Shown here: in pieces, positions 1 to 9,086 of the stretch
Layout of the letters: each line of letters starts with the position of its first letter
Position numbering within the stretch: the stretch's first letter is position 1
Assembly: GCF_001612805.1 (NCBI RefSeq)
Contig: NZ_BDBD01000025.1
Span: 213,316-277,315, forward strand
Origin: Nocardia coubleae NBRC 108252
Lineage (GTDB): Bacteria > Actinomycetota > Actinomycetes > Mycobacteriales > Mycobacteriaceae
Direction of reading: 5' to 3'
Length of the DNA: 64,000 nt
Notes under the pieces: generated by a model
Databases searched by the model: none
The model's input: only the letters and a program-made list of their open reading frames with translations
Told to the model about the DNA's origin: nothing
Translations under genes and position numbers: made by a program

Positions 1-3000
1 ACCCAGCAGGTCTTGGCGCACCTCCTTCTCACCAAGGAGAGCAAGACCCGCAAGGGCGGAGACCGCGGCTTCATCAGCTACGCCGAGCTCGGCATCAACC
101 AGCTCGGCGCGGTCTACGAGGGCCTGATGTCCTACACCGGCTTCTTCGCCGAGGAAGACCTCTATGAGGTGGCCAAGGACGGCAATCCCGAAAAGGGCTC
201 CTGGGTCGTCCCCGTCGACCGCGCCGACCACCTCTCCGAATCCGACTTCGTCCGCACCGAAGACCCCATCACCGGCGAACTCAAGCCCGTCCTCCACCCC
301 AAGGGCACCTTCGTCTTCCGCCTCGCCGGCCGCGAACGCCAACAGTCCGCCTCGTACTACACCCCCGAAGTCCTGACGAAATTCGTCGTCTCCCAGGCCC
401 TCGAGGAACTCCTCGACCAAGACGGCCACCGCACCACCCCCGAAGAAATCCTCTCCCTCACCATCTGCGAACCAGCCCTCGGCTCCGGCGCCTTCGCCAT
501 CGAAGCAGTCCGCCAACTCGCCGCCGAGTACTTGAAGCGCAAGCAAGAAGACCTGGGCGAACTGATCGACGCCGACCAGTACACGATCGAACTCCAAAAG
601 GTGAAGGCCCACATCGCCATTCACCAGGTCTACGGCGTCGACCTCAACGCAACAGCCGTCGAACTAGCCGAAATCTCCCTCTGGCTCGACACAATGGTCG
701 CAGGCCTACAAGCCCCCTGGTTCGGCCTCCACCTCCGCCGAGGCAACTCCCTGATCGGCGCCCGCCGAGCGGTCTACACGCCCACCGACCTCACCAAAAG
801 AGCCTGGCTCAAAATCATCCCCAAGGACGTCCCCCTCGGCACCGAAATCGGCACAGGCATCCACCATTTCCTCCTCCCCGCCGAAGGTTGGGGCGCGATA
901 GTCGACACCGCCGAAGCCAAAACCTACGCCCCCGACCAGCGCGAAGAACTCCGCCTGTGGCGCAACGAAATCCGCAAGTCCCCCTCCAAAGACATCACCA
1001 AACGCCTGGCCTCCCTCGCCCAACGCGTAGAGACCCTATGGGAGTTCACCCTCCGCCGCCTGACCATCGCCGAATCCGAAATCCGCCGTGACCTGCACCT
1101 ATGGCGCAGCGAACCCATCGACCATGTTCCTGCGGTCACCCGGGAACAGATCGAAGCGGTACTGAACGACGAGAACGGCTCCTACCAGCGGTTGCGTCGC
1201 GCGATGGACGCCTGGTGTGCCCTCTGGTCGTGGCCGGTCACCGGCGACATCGCGGCACCGGACTGGGACCAGTGGGTCGGGGGCCTCGAAGCGGTCCTCG
1301 GCACCACCGCCAAGGCTGGCAAGTTCGAGAAGTACGGCCAAACCAGCTTCGCTTCCGACTTGGACTGGTCCGAACTCGACATCGCCGAGGACAACGATCG
1401 TGTCTTCGCCCAAGCCAAGTCCGCCGAAGCCGCGGCCGCTGAATTCCCTTGGCTGAACATCGCTTCCGGGATCGCCCACACACAAGGGTTCCACCATTGG
1501 GAGCTCGATTTCGCACCGCTGTTCGCGCGTGGCGGGGTCGACTTGCAGGTGGGTAATCCCCCCTGGGTACGACCCGACTGGGATGAAGCGGGCGTACTGG
1601 CTGAGTTCGACCCGTGGTGGCAGTTGGCCCACAAACCCTCGGAAGCCGAGAAGAATGCCAAAGCCGCACGTGCGCTTGCCATTCCCGAGGTTCGTTCGAA
1701 ACTGCTCGATGAACGAGCAGCACAAGCAGGCCAAAACCAGCACGTCGGATCAGGCATCGACCGCCCCGTCCTCTCCGGCCTCCAGCCCGACCTGTACCGC
1801 TGCTTCATGGAACGAACCTGGCGATCCTCCTCCGCCCGGGGCATCACATCCTTGATCCACCCGGAAAGCCACTTCACCGAAGCCAGGGCCCAAGGACTTC
1901 GACGAGCCTGCTACCGAAGGCTCAAGCGACACTGGCAATTCCGCAACGAACACAAGCTCTTCTCCGAGATCAACAACACCCGCCAGTACGGGGTCCACGT
2001 CTACGGCGCCGACTCCGACGTCAACTTCCTACAGGGCGCAGCGCTCTATCACCCCGACGTCCCCGCCCGCTCACTCCAGGCCCGCCGCTCCAGCAACAAC
2101 AGCTCCACCATCGTCCCTGGCGTGAAAGACCCTGACGGCAAATGGGACGTCCGCCCCCACCCTGAACGCATCATCGACATCACCGAAGCTGACCTTGCAG
2201 GCTGGGCCACGCTTATCGACGAACCCGGCACCCCCGCCGCCGAAGCCCGCATGCTGTACCCGGTGAACCGCGCGAGCGCGGCCGTCCTCGACAAGATCGC
2301 GGCCGCACCACGCCTCGGCGACTTCGAGTTTCAATGGACCGCAGGCTGGCACGAATCAGCCGACCGCAAACTCGGCTACTTCGAATCCCGCTCCGCCGTC
2401 CCCGCCACTCTGGACGAAACCATCCTCCAAGGCCCCCACCTCACCGTCGCCTGCCCGATCTACCAACAGGGCAACCCGACAATGCGAAGCAACGTCGACT
2501 ACACCCCCATCGACCTCACCTCGATCTCCGACAACTTCATCCCACGAACCAACTACCAGATCGCCCGCCCCCTCCCCGAATACCAAGCCGCCTACCCGAA
2601 GTGGAACGACGAGCCGACCTCATCCCTCTTCCGCCTCGCCTGGCGCGAAATGTGCGACATCGCAACTGTCCGCACACTACAGTCCGCCCTGCTACCTCCA
2701 GGCCCGACCCATGTCCACGCCGTTCACACCCTGAACCTCCGCGAAAACAATCACGGGCTGGTCCTTCTCGCAGGCATCAGCCATTCGATCGTTGCCGACT
2801 TCATGATCAAGGCCATCGGCAACGCCCATATCAAAGCATCAACCTGGCTCCAGCTTCCCTTCCCTGTCGACCATCCCCTCACCAGCCACCTGATTCACCG
2901 CACTCTTCGACTTAACGCCCTGGTCTCGGCATACGGACCGCTCTGGACCGAGCTGTACGACGCTGAGTGGTCGACAGATGACTGGACCCCAGGTATCGAG

Positions 3001-3399
3001 CCCGGCTATCCACGCGTCAGCAACAGTCTTGGTGCCAGCACACCCGACTGGACCTGGCACACCCCCCTACGCACTGACGCCGACCGCCGCCAAGCCCTAA
3101 TCGAAATCGACGCCATCGTAGCCGTAATGCTCAACATCACCGCCGAAGAACTCCTAACCATCTACCGCACCCAATTCCCCGTCCTCCAAAAATACGAACG
3201 CGAAGCACTCTACGACGCCACCGGCCGCCAACTCCCCACCAAACTAGCCTCCGAATACCGCAAAAAGGGGAAGCTTTCCTCCACCGATCTCACCGTCGAC
3301 GGCATCACCTACACCGAGCCTTTCACCCCGGTAGACCGCGAACAAGACATGCGCCAAGCTCACATCCATTTCACCCAATTGGCGGAGGGACTCGCATGA
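1..3399 (+). CDS. Adenine-specific DNA methyltransferase, DrmMI/PglX-like, 5' end missing
   Basis: The reading frame is open from base 1, so the true start lies left of the window and about 1132 residues are visible. A YYTPE motif (about residue 115 from the TTG at 13) is followed by the SAM-binding stretch CEPALGSGAF (about 151), VYGVDLN (about 207) and the catalytic NPPW (about 515). Together these define an Eco57I/TaqI-type N6-adenine methyltransferase. The size, the spacing between motifs and the preceding YAELGINQLGAVYEGL segment match the large methylases of DISARM (DrmMI) and BREX (PglX), which mark host DNA as self. No nuclease motif is visible. The stop overlaps the next start by 4 nt (ATGA), so the two are co-transcribed. 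Helicase partners of such a system would lie outside the window, so the system type cannot be fixed; DrmMI-like is my preference. Confidence 0.85.
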   Translation, partial: TQQVLAHLLLTKESKTRKGGDRGFISYAELGINQLGAVYEGLMSYTGFFAEEDLYEVAKDGNPEKGSWVVPVDRADHLSESDFVRTEDPITGELKPVLHPKGTFVFRLAGRERQQSASYYTPEVLTKFVVSQALEELLDQDGHRTTPEEILSLTICEPALGSGAFAIEAVRQLAAEYLKRKQEDLGELIDADQYTIELQKVKAHIAIHQVYGVDLNATAVELAEISLWLDTMVAGLQAPWFGLHLRRGNSLIGARRAVYTPTDLTKRAWLKIIPKDVPLGTEIGTGIHHFLLPAEGWGAIVDTAEAKTYAPDQREELRLWRNEIRKSPSKDITKRLASLAQRVETLWEFTLRRLTIAESEIRRDLHLWRSEPIDHVPAVTREQIEAVLNDENGSYQRLRRAMDAWCALWSWPVTGDIAAPDWDQWVGGLEAVLGTTAKAGKFEKYGQTSFASDLDWSELDIAEDNDRVFAQAKSAEAAAAEFPWLNIASGIAHTQGFHHWELDFAPLFARGGVDLQVGNPPWVRPDWDEAGVLAEFDPWWQLAHKPSEAEKNAKAARALAIPEVRSKLLDERAAQAGQNQHVGSGIDRPVLSGLQPDLYRCFMERTWRSSSARGITSLIHPESHFTEARAQGLRRACYRRLKRHWQFRNEHKLFSEINNTRQYGVHVYGADSDVNFLQGAALYHPDVPARSLQARRSSNNSSTIVPGVKDPDGKWDVRPHPERIIDITEADLAGWATLIDEPGTPAAEARMLYPVNRASAAVLDKIAAAPRLGDFEFQWTAGWHESADRKLGYFESRSAVPATLDETILQGPHLTVACPIYQQGNPTMRSNVDYTPIDLTSISDNFIPRTNYQIARPLPEYQAAYPKWNDEPTSSLFRLAWREMCDIATVRTLQSALLPPGPTHVHAVHTLNLRENNHGLVLLAGISHSIVADFMIKAIGNAHIKASTWLQLPFPVDHPLTSHLIHRTLRLNALVSAYGPLWTELYDAEWSTDDWTPGIEPGYPRVSNSLGASTPDWTWHTPLRTDADRRQALIEIDAIVAVMLNITAEELLTIYRTQFPVLQKYEREALYDATGRQLPTKLASEYRKKGKLSSTDLTVDGITYTEPFTPVDREQDMRQAHIHFTQLAEGLA

Positions 3400-4490
3400 C
3401 CCCCCAGCTTGCACCCAAGGTCAAAGAGAAAACCGCCGCCCAGTGGATGGAAGCTTTGCCGCCCTACCTATATCCAGGCGAGCTAGTCTGGGCGCTGGCA
3501 CGACTCAATGGGCTCAAGCCGATCATGGACGGCTTAGCCATCACCAACGCCAGGGTGATCGGATTCGCCAAACACGAACTCCGCGCGGGTGGTGACCCAG
3601 CGTTCCAAGTCGACGCCGACACGATCGCCGCGTTCGGGATCGAGAAGAAGTTCACCGGCTCGGTGCTGACAGTGACGAAGCGCGACCGGCAGGTGGTGAA
3701 GTTCCCGCTGCTCGGAAACGAGGAGGACAACAAGTTCGTGGCGTACTTCGTCGACTGTCTACAGAAGGCCGGCTTTCCCCCCGCGATCCGCGAGGCCATC
3801 ACCAACGCGGCCAGTGACAACCCGGGTAACGCCCCACGCGGCGGCTGGATGCACAGCCACCAACGACAGGTCAAAGAGTCTCGCCGCAACGAGATAGTCG
3901 TGATCGGTGCGGCTCTCAAAGACGTGCACTGGCGCGCCATCGACGACCACAGCGGACCCGACGAGGTCCCCTGGTTCATCCTCAGCTGCGACGCGGACGG
4001 CCTACTCGCCGCTTTTGAGGACCGACTGATCATCGCAAAGGTCGGATTCAACGCCAGCATGATGGCCGGTTCCCTCGGCGGAGGCCGAATCACAACCTTC
4101 CCCTACCCCGGAATCACCAACATCGAATACAACAGCGGACTGCTGATGGGTGTTCTAGAGGTGCTCACCCCGAGCTATCAAGGCTCCCGGAACCACGACT
4201 ACTGGAGATCCTTCCTCAAGAACCCCAACAACACAGACAACAACCCACGCGCGCTCTCGAACACTATTCCCGTACCAAGGCCGCTCTACGACCAAGCACT
4301 ACCCCAGCTCAACACCCTCCAATCGAAGATCTCCGCGTCGAAGAGGCCGCCAGCCTCCCAATCCCCCTCCCCGCCAGCCTCTCTCCTTGCGGAGGAGATC
4401 CAGCGACTCGCCAACCTCCATGCTCAGGGACTACTAACCGACGTAGAGTTCACCGCAGCAAAACAAGCGGCCATCAGAACACACCGTTAA
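3396..4490 (+). CDS. PH-like/SHOCT-domain protein, partner of the methyltransferase
   Basis: A 364-aa protein translationally coupled to the upstream methyltransferase (ATGA overlap). Residues of about 25-120 (GELVWALARLNG, then LAITNARVIGF) look like a bacterial PH-like beta-barrel. A second similar segment lies at about 195-260 (DGLLAAFEDRLIIAKV, then SLGGGRITTFPYPGITNIEY). After a Ser/Pro-rich linker, the last 30 residues (EEIQRLANLHAQGLLTDVEF) form a clear SHOCT motif, a short helical module usually at protein ends and thought to mediate oligomerisation. No catalytic motif, signal peptide or membrane segment is seen. The coupling suggests an accessory or sensor role in the same modification locus, but this is inference. 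SHOCT is a confident call; the PH assignments are moderate. Confidence 0.8.
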   Translation: MTPQLAPKVKEKTAAQWMEALPPYLYPGELVWALARLNGLKPIMDGLAITNARVIGFAKHELRAGGDPAFQVDADTIAAFGIEKKFTGSVLTVTKRDRQVVKFPLLGNEEDNKFVAYFVDCLQKAGFPPAIREAITNAASDNPGNAPRGGWMHSHQRQVKESRRNEIVVIGAALKDVHWRAIDDHSGPDEVPWFILSCDADGLLAAFEDRLIIAKVGFNASMMAGSLGGGRITTFPYPGITNIEYNSGLLMGVLEVLTPSYQGSRNHDYWRSFLKNPNNTDNNPRALSNTIPVPRPLYDQALPQLNTLQSKISASKRPPASQSPSPPASLLAEEIQRLANLHAQGLLTDVEFTAAKQAAIRTHR

Positions 4491-4610
4491 CGAAAAGCAT
4501 GACGTGACCGAGCCTTACCGCAGCCTCGACGGAGGCGTCGTGAAACCGCCGCCGAAGTTACCAGGGCGAACGGCAGGCCATGCTCGATGTTCCACGATCG
4601 GCGATCCAAG

Positions 4611-5000
4611 ATGAAGCCTTTCGCTCTCGGCTACCTGCGTTCAGACCTCGCCGGCCCGAGCCAGCACTGGCACGAGATCCGAATCCGCTCGCTGGCAAAG
4701 CGATACGGCTACGACTTGGCCAAGACCATCGTGTTCTCGGACCGAACCAAGGATCCGATCCACCAACTGATCTCGAGTGTCCGGAACGCCAGGGCGGAAG
4801 CAATCTTCACGCCGCATGTGGGGCACCTGGGTGCGGACATTCCGTCCGACCTGGTCAGCGTCTGCGACATCATCACGGTAGACGACGAAAGTACCTACGC
4901 AAGAGCGTATTTCCGCGTCCCTCGCGATTCTGCCGTACTGCGTGGTCCCAACCCGATCCTCTGCCATCCAGACCAGGCGGGCTTGGTCGGCAGAAGCTAG
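4611..5000 (+). CDS. Small protein resembling a serine-recombinase N-terminal domain
   Basis: A 129-aa protein from the ATG at 4611; an in-frame ATG at 4587 would add 8 residues. The layout (LGYLRSDLAG at the N-terminus, then ... IRSLAKRYGYDL, RAEAIFTPHVGHLG, and a CDIITV strand) follows the resolvase/invertase catalytic fold, in which YxR-S near the start carries the nucleophile. The serine of YLRSD is present, but the usual downstream arginines and the DNA-binding and zinc domains are absent. It therefore cannot be a complete recombinase. Small orphan proteins of this shape occur in actinobacterial genomes with unknown function. It stands alone between the methyltransferase operon and the ABC-3C operon, with about 120 bp upstream and 167 bp downstream. 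A decayed recombinase remnant is the alternative. Confidence 0.5.
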   Translation: MKPFALGYLRSDLAGPSQHWHEIRIRSLAKRYGYDLAKTIVFSDRTKDPIHQLISSVRNARAEAIFTPHVGHLGADIPSDLVSVCDIITVDDESTYARAYFRVPRDSAVLRGPNPILCHPDQAGLVGRS

Positions 5001-5167
5001 CTCGAGTCGCCGACAAAGTGCTACGTCACTGCGGCCGCGGGTTCGAATCGACAACATGAACCGTCGCGCCGAGATGTCCAGCGGTAGTTGGTGTAACAAG
5101 CACTGGCCCAGGTCGTCGCAGCTCAGTAGTATCGAAGATCATCCGACAGACGAGCCGAGGGGGGCCG

Positions 5168-6127
5168 ATGGAGCTGGCGTCTGCGAACTGGCGCGAGTGG
5201 TACCGGTGCCGTCACCAGCAGGAGTGCTTCAAGTCCGGCACACCGTACGAGGAGTACGTATCCACGGTCCTCTCCCGATTCCACAGCGACTTCATGAATC
5301 CCGCGCCGACCGGTACCTACGGCGATGGCGGCTGCGACGGGATCGCCGAAGCCGGCACTATCGCGTACGCGTGCTACGGACAACGGCCAGGCCGTAAGGC
5401 CGAGGACGAACTTGCGGAGAAGATCGGCAAAGACTTCAAGCGCGCGTTCCAGGAGTGGCCCGTGTTCCACACCTGGCGCTTTGTCACCAACGCGCCGTTC
5501 GGGCCGAAAGCAACCAAGGTCATGGTCGGTCTACAACAGACACATCATGCGGACCCGGTGCGCCCGTTGAAGATTGTGCACTTCAACACCGATCGACTCT
5601 GGTCCGACATCGTCGGCAAGCTCTCCGCCGACACACTCGATGAGCTGTTCCCGGGCGTGCCAGGCGCTGCCAACGTGGAACTCCACGACTTGATCCCACT
5701 ACTCGATTCGCTGGGCTCCACGGCAGTGACCCCAAACCTCGGCGACTCCATCCGTCCGGTGCCACCCAACAAGATGAGTTTCAACAACCTGCCGGAGAGC
5801 AGTCGTCTCGAGTTCAACAGCGGTCGCCTACTCGCGCCGAGAATCGACGCTTGGTACGCCAGTGCCTCGGATCCAGGCCTCTACGACACCCACGGTGCCC
5901 GCTTCCGCGCGTTGTACCAGGGCGTCCTGGCAGTGACCACAGACCCTGGTGAGGTCTTGGAACGGCTCTATGTCGCGTTGGCCGGAGCCAACCCACGCAT
6001 GGACCGTACGCGGGCGAACGCGACGTACGCAGTAGTGTCGTACTTCTTCGACTCATGCCATATCTTCGAAGAGCCACCCGGTGCGACCCCGTCCGGTGAG
6101 GAGGTAACCCGTGCTCTTGCCAACTAA
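5168..6127 (+). CDS. ABC-3C system effector, restriction-endonuclease-like N-terminus
   Basis: A 319-aa protein beginning at an ATG behind a purine-rich GAGGGGGGCC ribosome site. The first 120 residues contain GTYGDGGCDG and, after one strand, AYACYGQR. This resembles the D...(Q/E)xK region of Mrr-like nucleases, which cleave DNA, though the final lysine is not obvious. The C-terminal part (RFRALYQGVLAVTTDP ... VVSYFFDSCHIFE) resembles the helical domain found at the end of ABC-3C effectors. It overlaps the next gene by 17 nt, which in turn overlaps a DUF2326 ATPase, the standard gene order of this anti-phage family. In known ABC-3C systems the ATPase and middle component gate the effector. 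The effector assignment rests mainly on context. Confidence 0.7.
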   Translation: MELASANWREWYRCRHQQECFKSGTPYEEYVSTVLSRFHSDFMNPAPTGTYGDGGCDGIAEAGTIAYACYGQRPGRKAEDELAEKIGKDFKRAFQEWPVFHTWRFVTNAPFGPKATKVMVGLQQTHHADPVRPLKIVHFNTDRLWSDIVGKLSADTLDELFPGVPGAANVELHDLIPLLDSLGSTAVTPNLGDSIRPVPPNKMSFNNLPESSRLEFNSGRLLAPRIDAWYASASDPGLYDTHGARFRALYQGVLAVTTDPGEVLERLYVALAGANPRMDRTRANATYAVVSYFFDSCHIFEEPPGATPSGEEVTRALAN

Positions 6128-6365
6128 GGGCGTGTCCGTCGATCGCGCACTCATCACGATCGGGGCGGACCTGCTCGACGAACTTCGAGACCCGATGTCG
6201 GTGTCTGCGCTCTGGGATCGATACAGCCGACACCAGCAGGCTACGAAGAATGCCGCTCGAGTCACGTTCGACTGGTTCTCGCTCTCTCTCGCCGCCTTGT
6301 ATGCGATGGGGCTCATCGACACTTCACCGAACGGCTATCTTCGGCGGGCACATGTTCCTCGGTAG
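6111..6365 (+). CDS. ABC-3C middle component 6-like protein
   Basis: An 84-aa protein starting at a GTG directly behind GAGGAGG (bases 6099-6105), which makes the start firm. It is mostly helical: GADLLDELRDPMSVSALW, then an aromatic helix around FDWFSLSLAALYAMGLI and a short basic end. A winged-helix-like fold with the pattern ALYAMGLID is typical of middle component 6 (MC6), the adaptor that links DUF2326 ATPases to their effectors in ABC-3C systems. It overlaps the effector gene by 17 nt and the ATPase gene by 14 nt, so all three must be made from one transcript. No enzymatic motif is expected or seen. Confidence 0.75.
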   Translation: MLLPTKGVSVDRALITIGADLLDELRDPMSVSALWDRYSRHQQATKNAARVTFDWFSLSLAALYAMGLIDTSPNGYLRRAHVPR

Positions 6366-8094
6366 GCTCTCGTGCTCGGATCCGAGGTTCAAAACCCTCA
6401 CTTTTCACGAAGGGCTCAACATCCTCGTCGCGGACCGCACCGAGGTATCCGAGCAAGGCGAGAGCCGAAACAGCAGTGGCAAGACAAGTTTCGTGAAGAT
6501 CCTCCGGTACCTCGTCGGAGGCGATCTACCCCCGGAGTTCAGGTCACACCACCTGGATAACCACGTGTTTTCGGCTGAGCTCGCACTTCCTCAATCCCAT
6601 AGCGGAGACTCGTCATTCGCAACCGTCACGCGCGGAATCCGCCCCTCGAACCGGGTTCGTTTCGTCGGCGGAACAGCGCTTGGCGATCCAGAATATCGGC
6701 TCGATGAGTGGAAGACATGGCAAGCCAGGCAGTTGTTCCACATCCCGGAGGGCGCCGAGCGCCCGACGACCGGCCAGCTGTGGGCACAACTGGTACGCAC
6801 CTGGTTCGGCAGTCCGGTGAAAGGGTTCTCCGCCGAATCCGACTGGGAGTCGGGGGTGCGGTTGGGTTTCATGCTCGGCCTCTCGCCCGAAATTTTGGGC
6901 AGAGCGGGCGAGCTCGATCGCCTCGAAAAGCAGGGCAAAGCGATCCGCAAAGCAGTGCGCGACGGTGCTCTCACCCACTTGAATCTCGACGAGTCCGATC
7001 TACGGGCCGAACTCGTCAAAGCCCGTCGCCACCGCGACCATATGCAGGAACAGCTGCACAGCTTCCGGGTCGACGAGCAATACAGCGAACATCAGCACGA
7101 AGCCGACAACCTGACTCGCGAGATCGAGAGACTCAACAACGAAGGGCTCTCGCTTCAGCGTCGAGTACGTGAACTCCGGCAGACCCTGTTGAACGAAGTC
7201 ACCGTCACCTCAAGTCAAGAGCTGACCGACAAGGTCGAGCGTGTGTATGCCGAAATCGGTGTGACGCTTCCGGATTTGATCCTCCGTCGTTACACCGACG
7301 TCGCCGCATTCCACGAATCCGTTGTCCGGAATCGTCGAATGTTTCTGCAACAGGAACTCGATGCGGCTGAGGCTCGACTCACAGCTATCGACCGGGAGCG
7401 CACCATATTGGACCAGCGGCGTTCGCGGGTGCTCGTTCTCCTTCGCGAAACCGTCGCGTTGGATACTTTCCTCAGCGGGCAGCGAGACCTCGCCGCCCGC
7501 GAAGCTGTTGTGGCCGACATCGAACGTCGACTTGCCGATGCCCAAACCATCAGCTCGATCAGCGACACGATGAAAATCAAGACCGCAGAGCTGGTCGCTG
7601 CGGTGCGTACCGAGACCCAGGATCGCGGAGAACAGCTGGAAGAGTCGATTTCGCTCTTCAATGAACTCGGCGCGGAGATCTACTCCGATCGTGACGCGAC
7701 TCTCTTGATACGCGCATCCGCCAAAGGCGTTCTCAAAGTTGAACCACGTATCTCCGGCGATGCGAGTACCGGTGTCAAGAGCGTTGAGACCTTTATGCTC
7801 GATCTCGTCTGCACCATCGCTGCCATCAAGGCTGGCCGAGCACCCCGCATCCTCGTCCATGACAGCCCACTGTTCGACCCGATCGATAGTCGCCAGGTCG
7901 CTTCCTGTCTGAATATCGGCGCCCGCCTGGCCGATCAATACGGATTCCAGTACATCGTCGCGCTCAACTCGGACTTCCTCGACAGCGTCCAGTCACAGAG
8001 CGACGGAGCCTTCGACGCCACACCGTATGTTCTCGATCGACGGCTCACAGATGAGTCCGATACCGGCGGGTTGTTCGGCTTCCGATTCGACTGA
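6352..8094 (+). CDS. DUF2326 ABC-type ATPase of an ABC-3C system
   Basis: A 580-aa protein; the ATG at 6352 is chosen because the sequence MFLGRLSCSDPRFKTLTF is the usual N-terminus and overlaps MC6 by 14 nt. A Walker A is at about residues 36-44 (SRNSSGKTS), a long charged coiled coil spans about 185-390, and a Walker B-like strand ILVHDSPLFD lies at about 498. This SMC/RecN-like layout is that of DUF2326/YydD ATPases, the NTPase arm of ABC three-component systems. They are thought to sense foreign DNA or phage activity and license the effector. The preceding two genes supply the other two components. The final 40 residues (FQYIVALNSDFLDSV ... FGFRFD) match the family end, so it appears full length and intact. 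Confidence 0.85.
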   Translation: MFLGRLSCSDPRFKTLTFHEGLNILVADRTEVSEQGESRNSSGKTSFVKILRYLVGGDLPPEFRSHHLDNHVFSAELALPQSHSGDSSFATVTRGIRPSNRVRFVGGTALGDPEYRLDEWKTWQARQLFHIPEGAERPTTGQLWAQLVRTWFGSPVKGFSAESDWESGVRLGFMLGLSPEILGRAGELDRLEKQGKAIRKAVRDGALTHLNLDESDLRAELVKARRHRDHMQEQLHSFRVDEQYSEHQHEADNLTREIERLNNEGLSLQRRVRELRQTLLNEVTVTSSQELTDKVERVYAEIGVTLPDLILRRYTDVAAFHESVVRNRRMFLQQELDAAEARLTAIDRERTILDQRRSRVLVLLRETVALDTFLSGQRDLAAREAVVADIERRLADAQTISSISDTMKIKTAELVAAVRTETQDRGEQLEESISLFNELGAEIYSDRDATLLIRASAKGVLKVEPRISGDASTGVKSVETFMLDLVCTIAAIKAGRAPRILVHDSPLFDPIDSRQVASCLNIGARLADQYGFQYIVALNSDFLDSVQSQSDGAFDATPYVLDRRLTDESDTGGLFGFRFD

Positions 8095-8239
8095 TCGCCA
8101 CGGCGTGCGGCTATGCTCACAATGTGTGGCCGGTGGCGACGGAAATGACGTAGCTTCCGGCGGGATCTGTGGCAGCACTGCAAGTCCCAGAAATCGAGTC
8201 CACCCAGTCGTCATAGAGCCCGGTTTGTGTTCGATCCTT

Positions 8240-9060
8240 TCAGTTGATACCGCAGGCCGCCGAATGACGGCGGTGGGTGCGGCAGCCTGCGTACTCGGCC
8301 TGGGTCAGATAATCCAGAGCCGAGTGCCGAGGCCGTAGGTTGTGGTCGGATTTGAAGTCGCCGATCACGACCCGTGTTTCGAGCAAACTCGTCCAGTGAT
8401 TGCGGTTGACGCATTCTGTCCGCAACCGATGGTTGAACGATTCAATATGGCCGTTGTTCTAGGGCGTACCCGGGCGGGATGTAGACCAGCCCGACTCGTC
8501 CGTCGCAGAACTGTTGCAGTGCAACGTAATAAACGTCGATCCGTTGTCCATCCACACCTTCGGCGACCCGCCGACTACGTCGAAGACCTTGTCGATCTCG
8601 GTGACCAGACATCTTCGGTGCATCGGGCGTCGACCTGCAGGACCGAGGAGATCCCGGGCTGTTTTCGTGGGCAATGTGCCCGAATCTGTAGGCCTTCTTC
8701 ACGCCAGAGCCGGTGGACCTTCTTCTTGTTCACCTCCCCGCCCTCGTCGTAGCGCAGCGTTGCCCACGCGCGGTGGAACCCGTGGCCTGGGTGTTGGTGG
8801 CGCATCCGCGTAACCAAGCCCGCAGATCGGCATCGGGATCACCCCGGGTATGCGCCAACAGCACGTGCCCGTAAGTCGAGCAAGCCCAACAGCCTTGCAC
8901 GCCAACCATTCCCACATCCTCAACGTGTCCTTGAGCATGTCCACGCCGCGGCGCATAGCTGCTGGGTTCAGAGTTTCCTTCGCAACCTCGCGCAAGGCGT
9001 CTTTCCAGCTCGGCATCGGCGAGCAACGGCGTAGTAGCCCGTCCAGCCGGACGCACCACT
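8240..9060 (-). mobile_element. Degenerate IS3-family element (orfA end plus orfB, frameshifted)
   Basis: Read on the minus strand in shifting frames, this stretch spells recognisable IS3-family pieces in order: an orfA tail (LLADAELE, about 9050), an orfB start (LNPAAMRRGVDMLKDTLRM, about 8960), DPDADLRAWLRG, RAWATLRYDEGGEVNKKK (about 8760), KVHRLWREEGLQIR, then part of the rve core (VWMDNGSTF, about 8545; QQFCDGRVGLVYIPPG, about 8500) and the C-terminus (GHIESFN; NHWTSLLETRVVIGDFK, about 8390; then ACGIN and stop at 8240). At least three frameshifts are needed. The segment between LQVDARCTEDVW and the DDE region is deleted, and the start of orfA is missing. It cannot make a transposase. It abuts argS and marks a past insertion at this junction. 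Confidence 0.8.
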
Positions 9061-9086
9061 ATCGCGATGTGCGCCCGGCCGCTCGG

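Noticed and set aside
5030..5060. GGTTCGAATC sequence resembling a tRNA T-loop / attachment site
   Set aside because: The flanking bases do not form the T-arm stem (CGCGG versus CGACA) and no acceptor, D or anticodon arms fit upstream, so it is not a tRNA and there is no second copy to call an att site.
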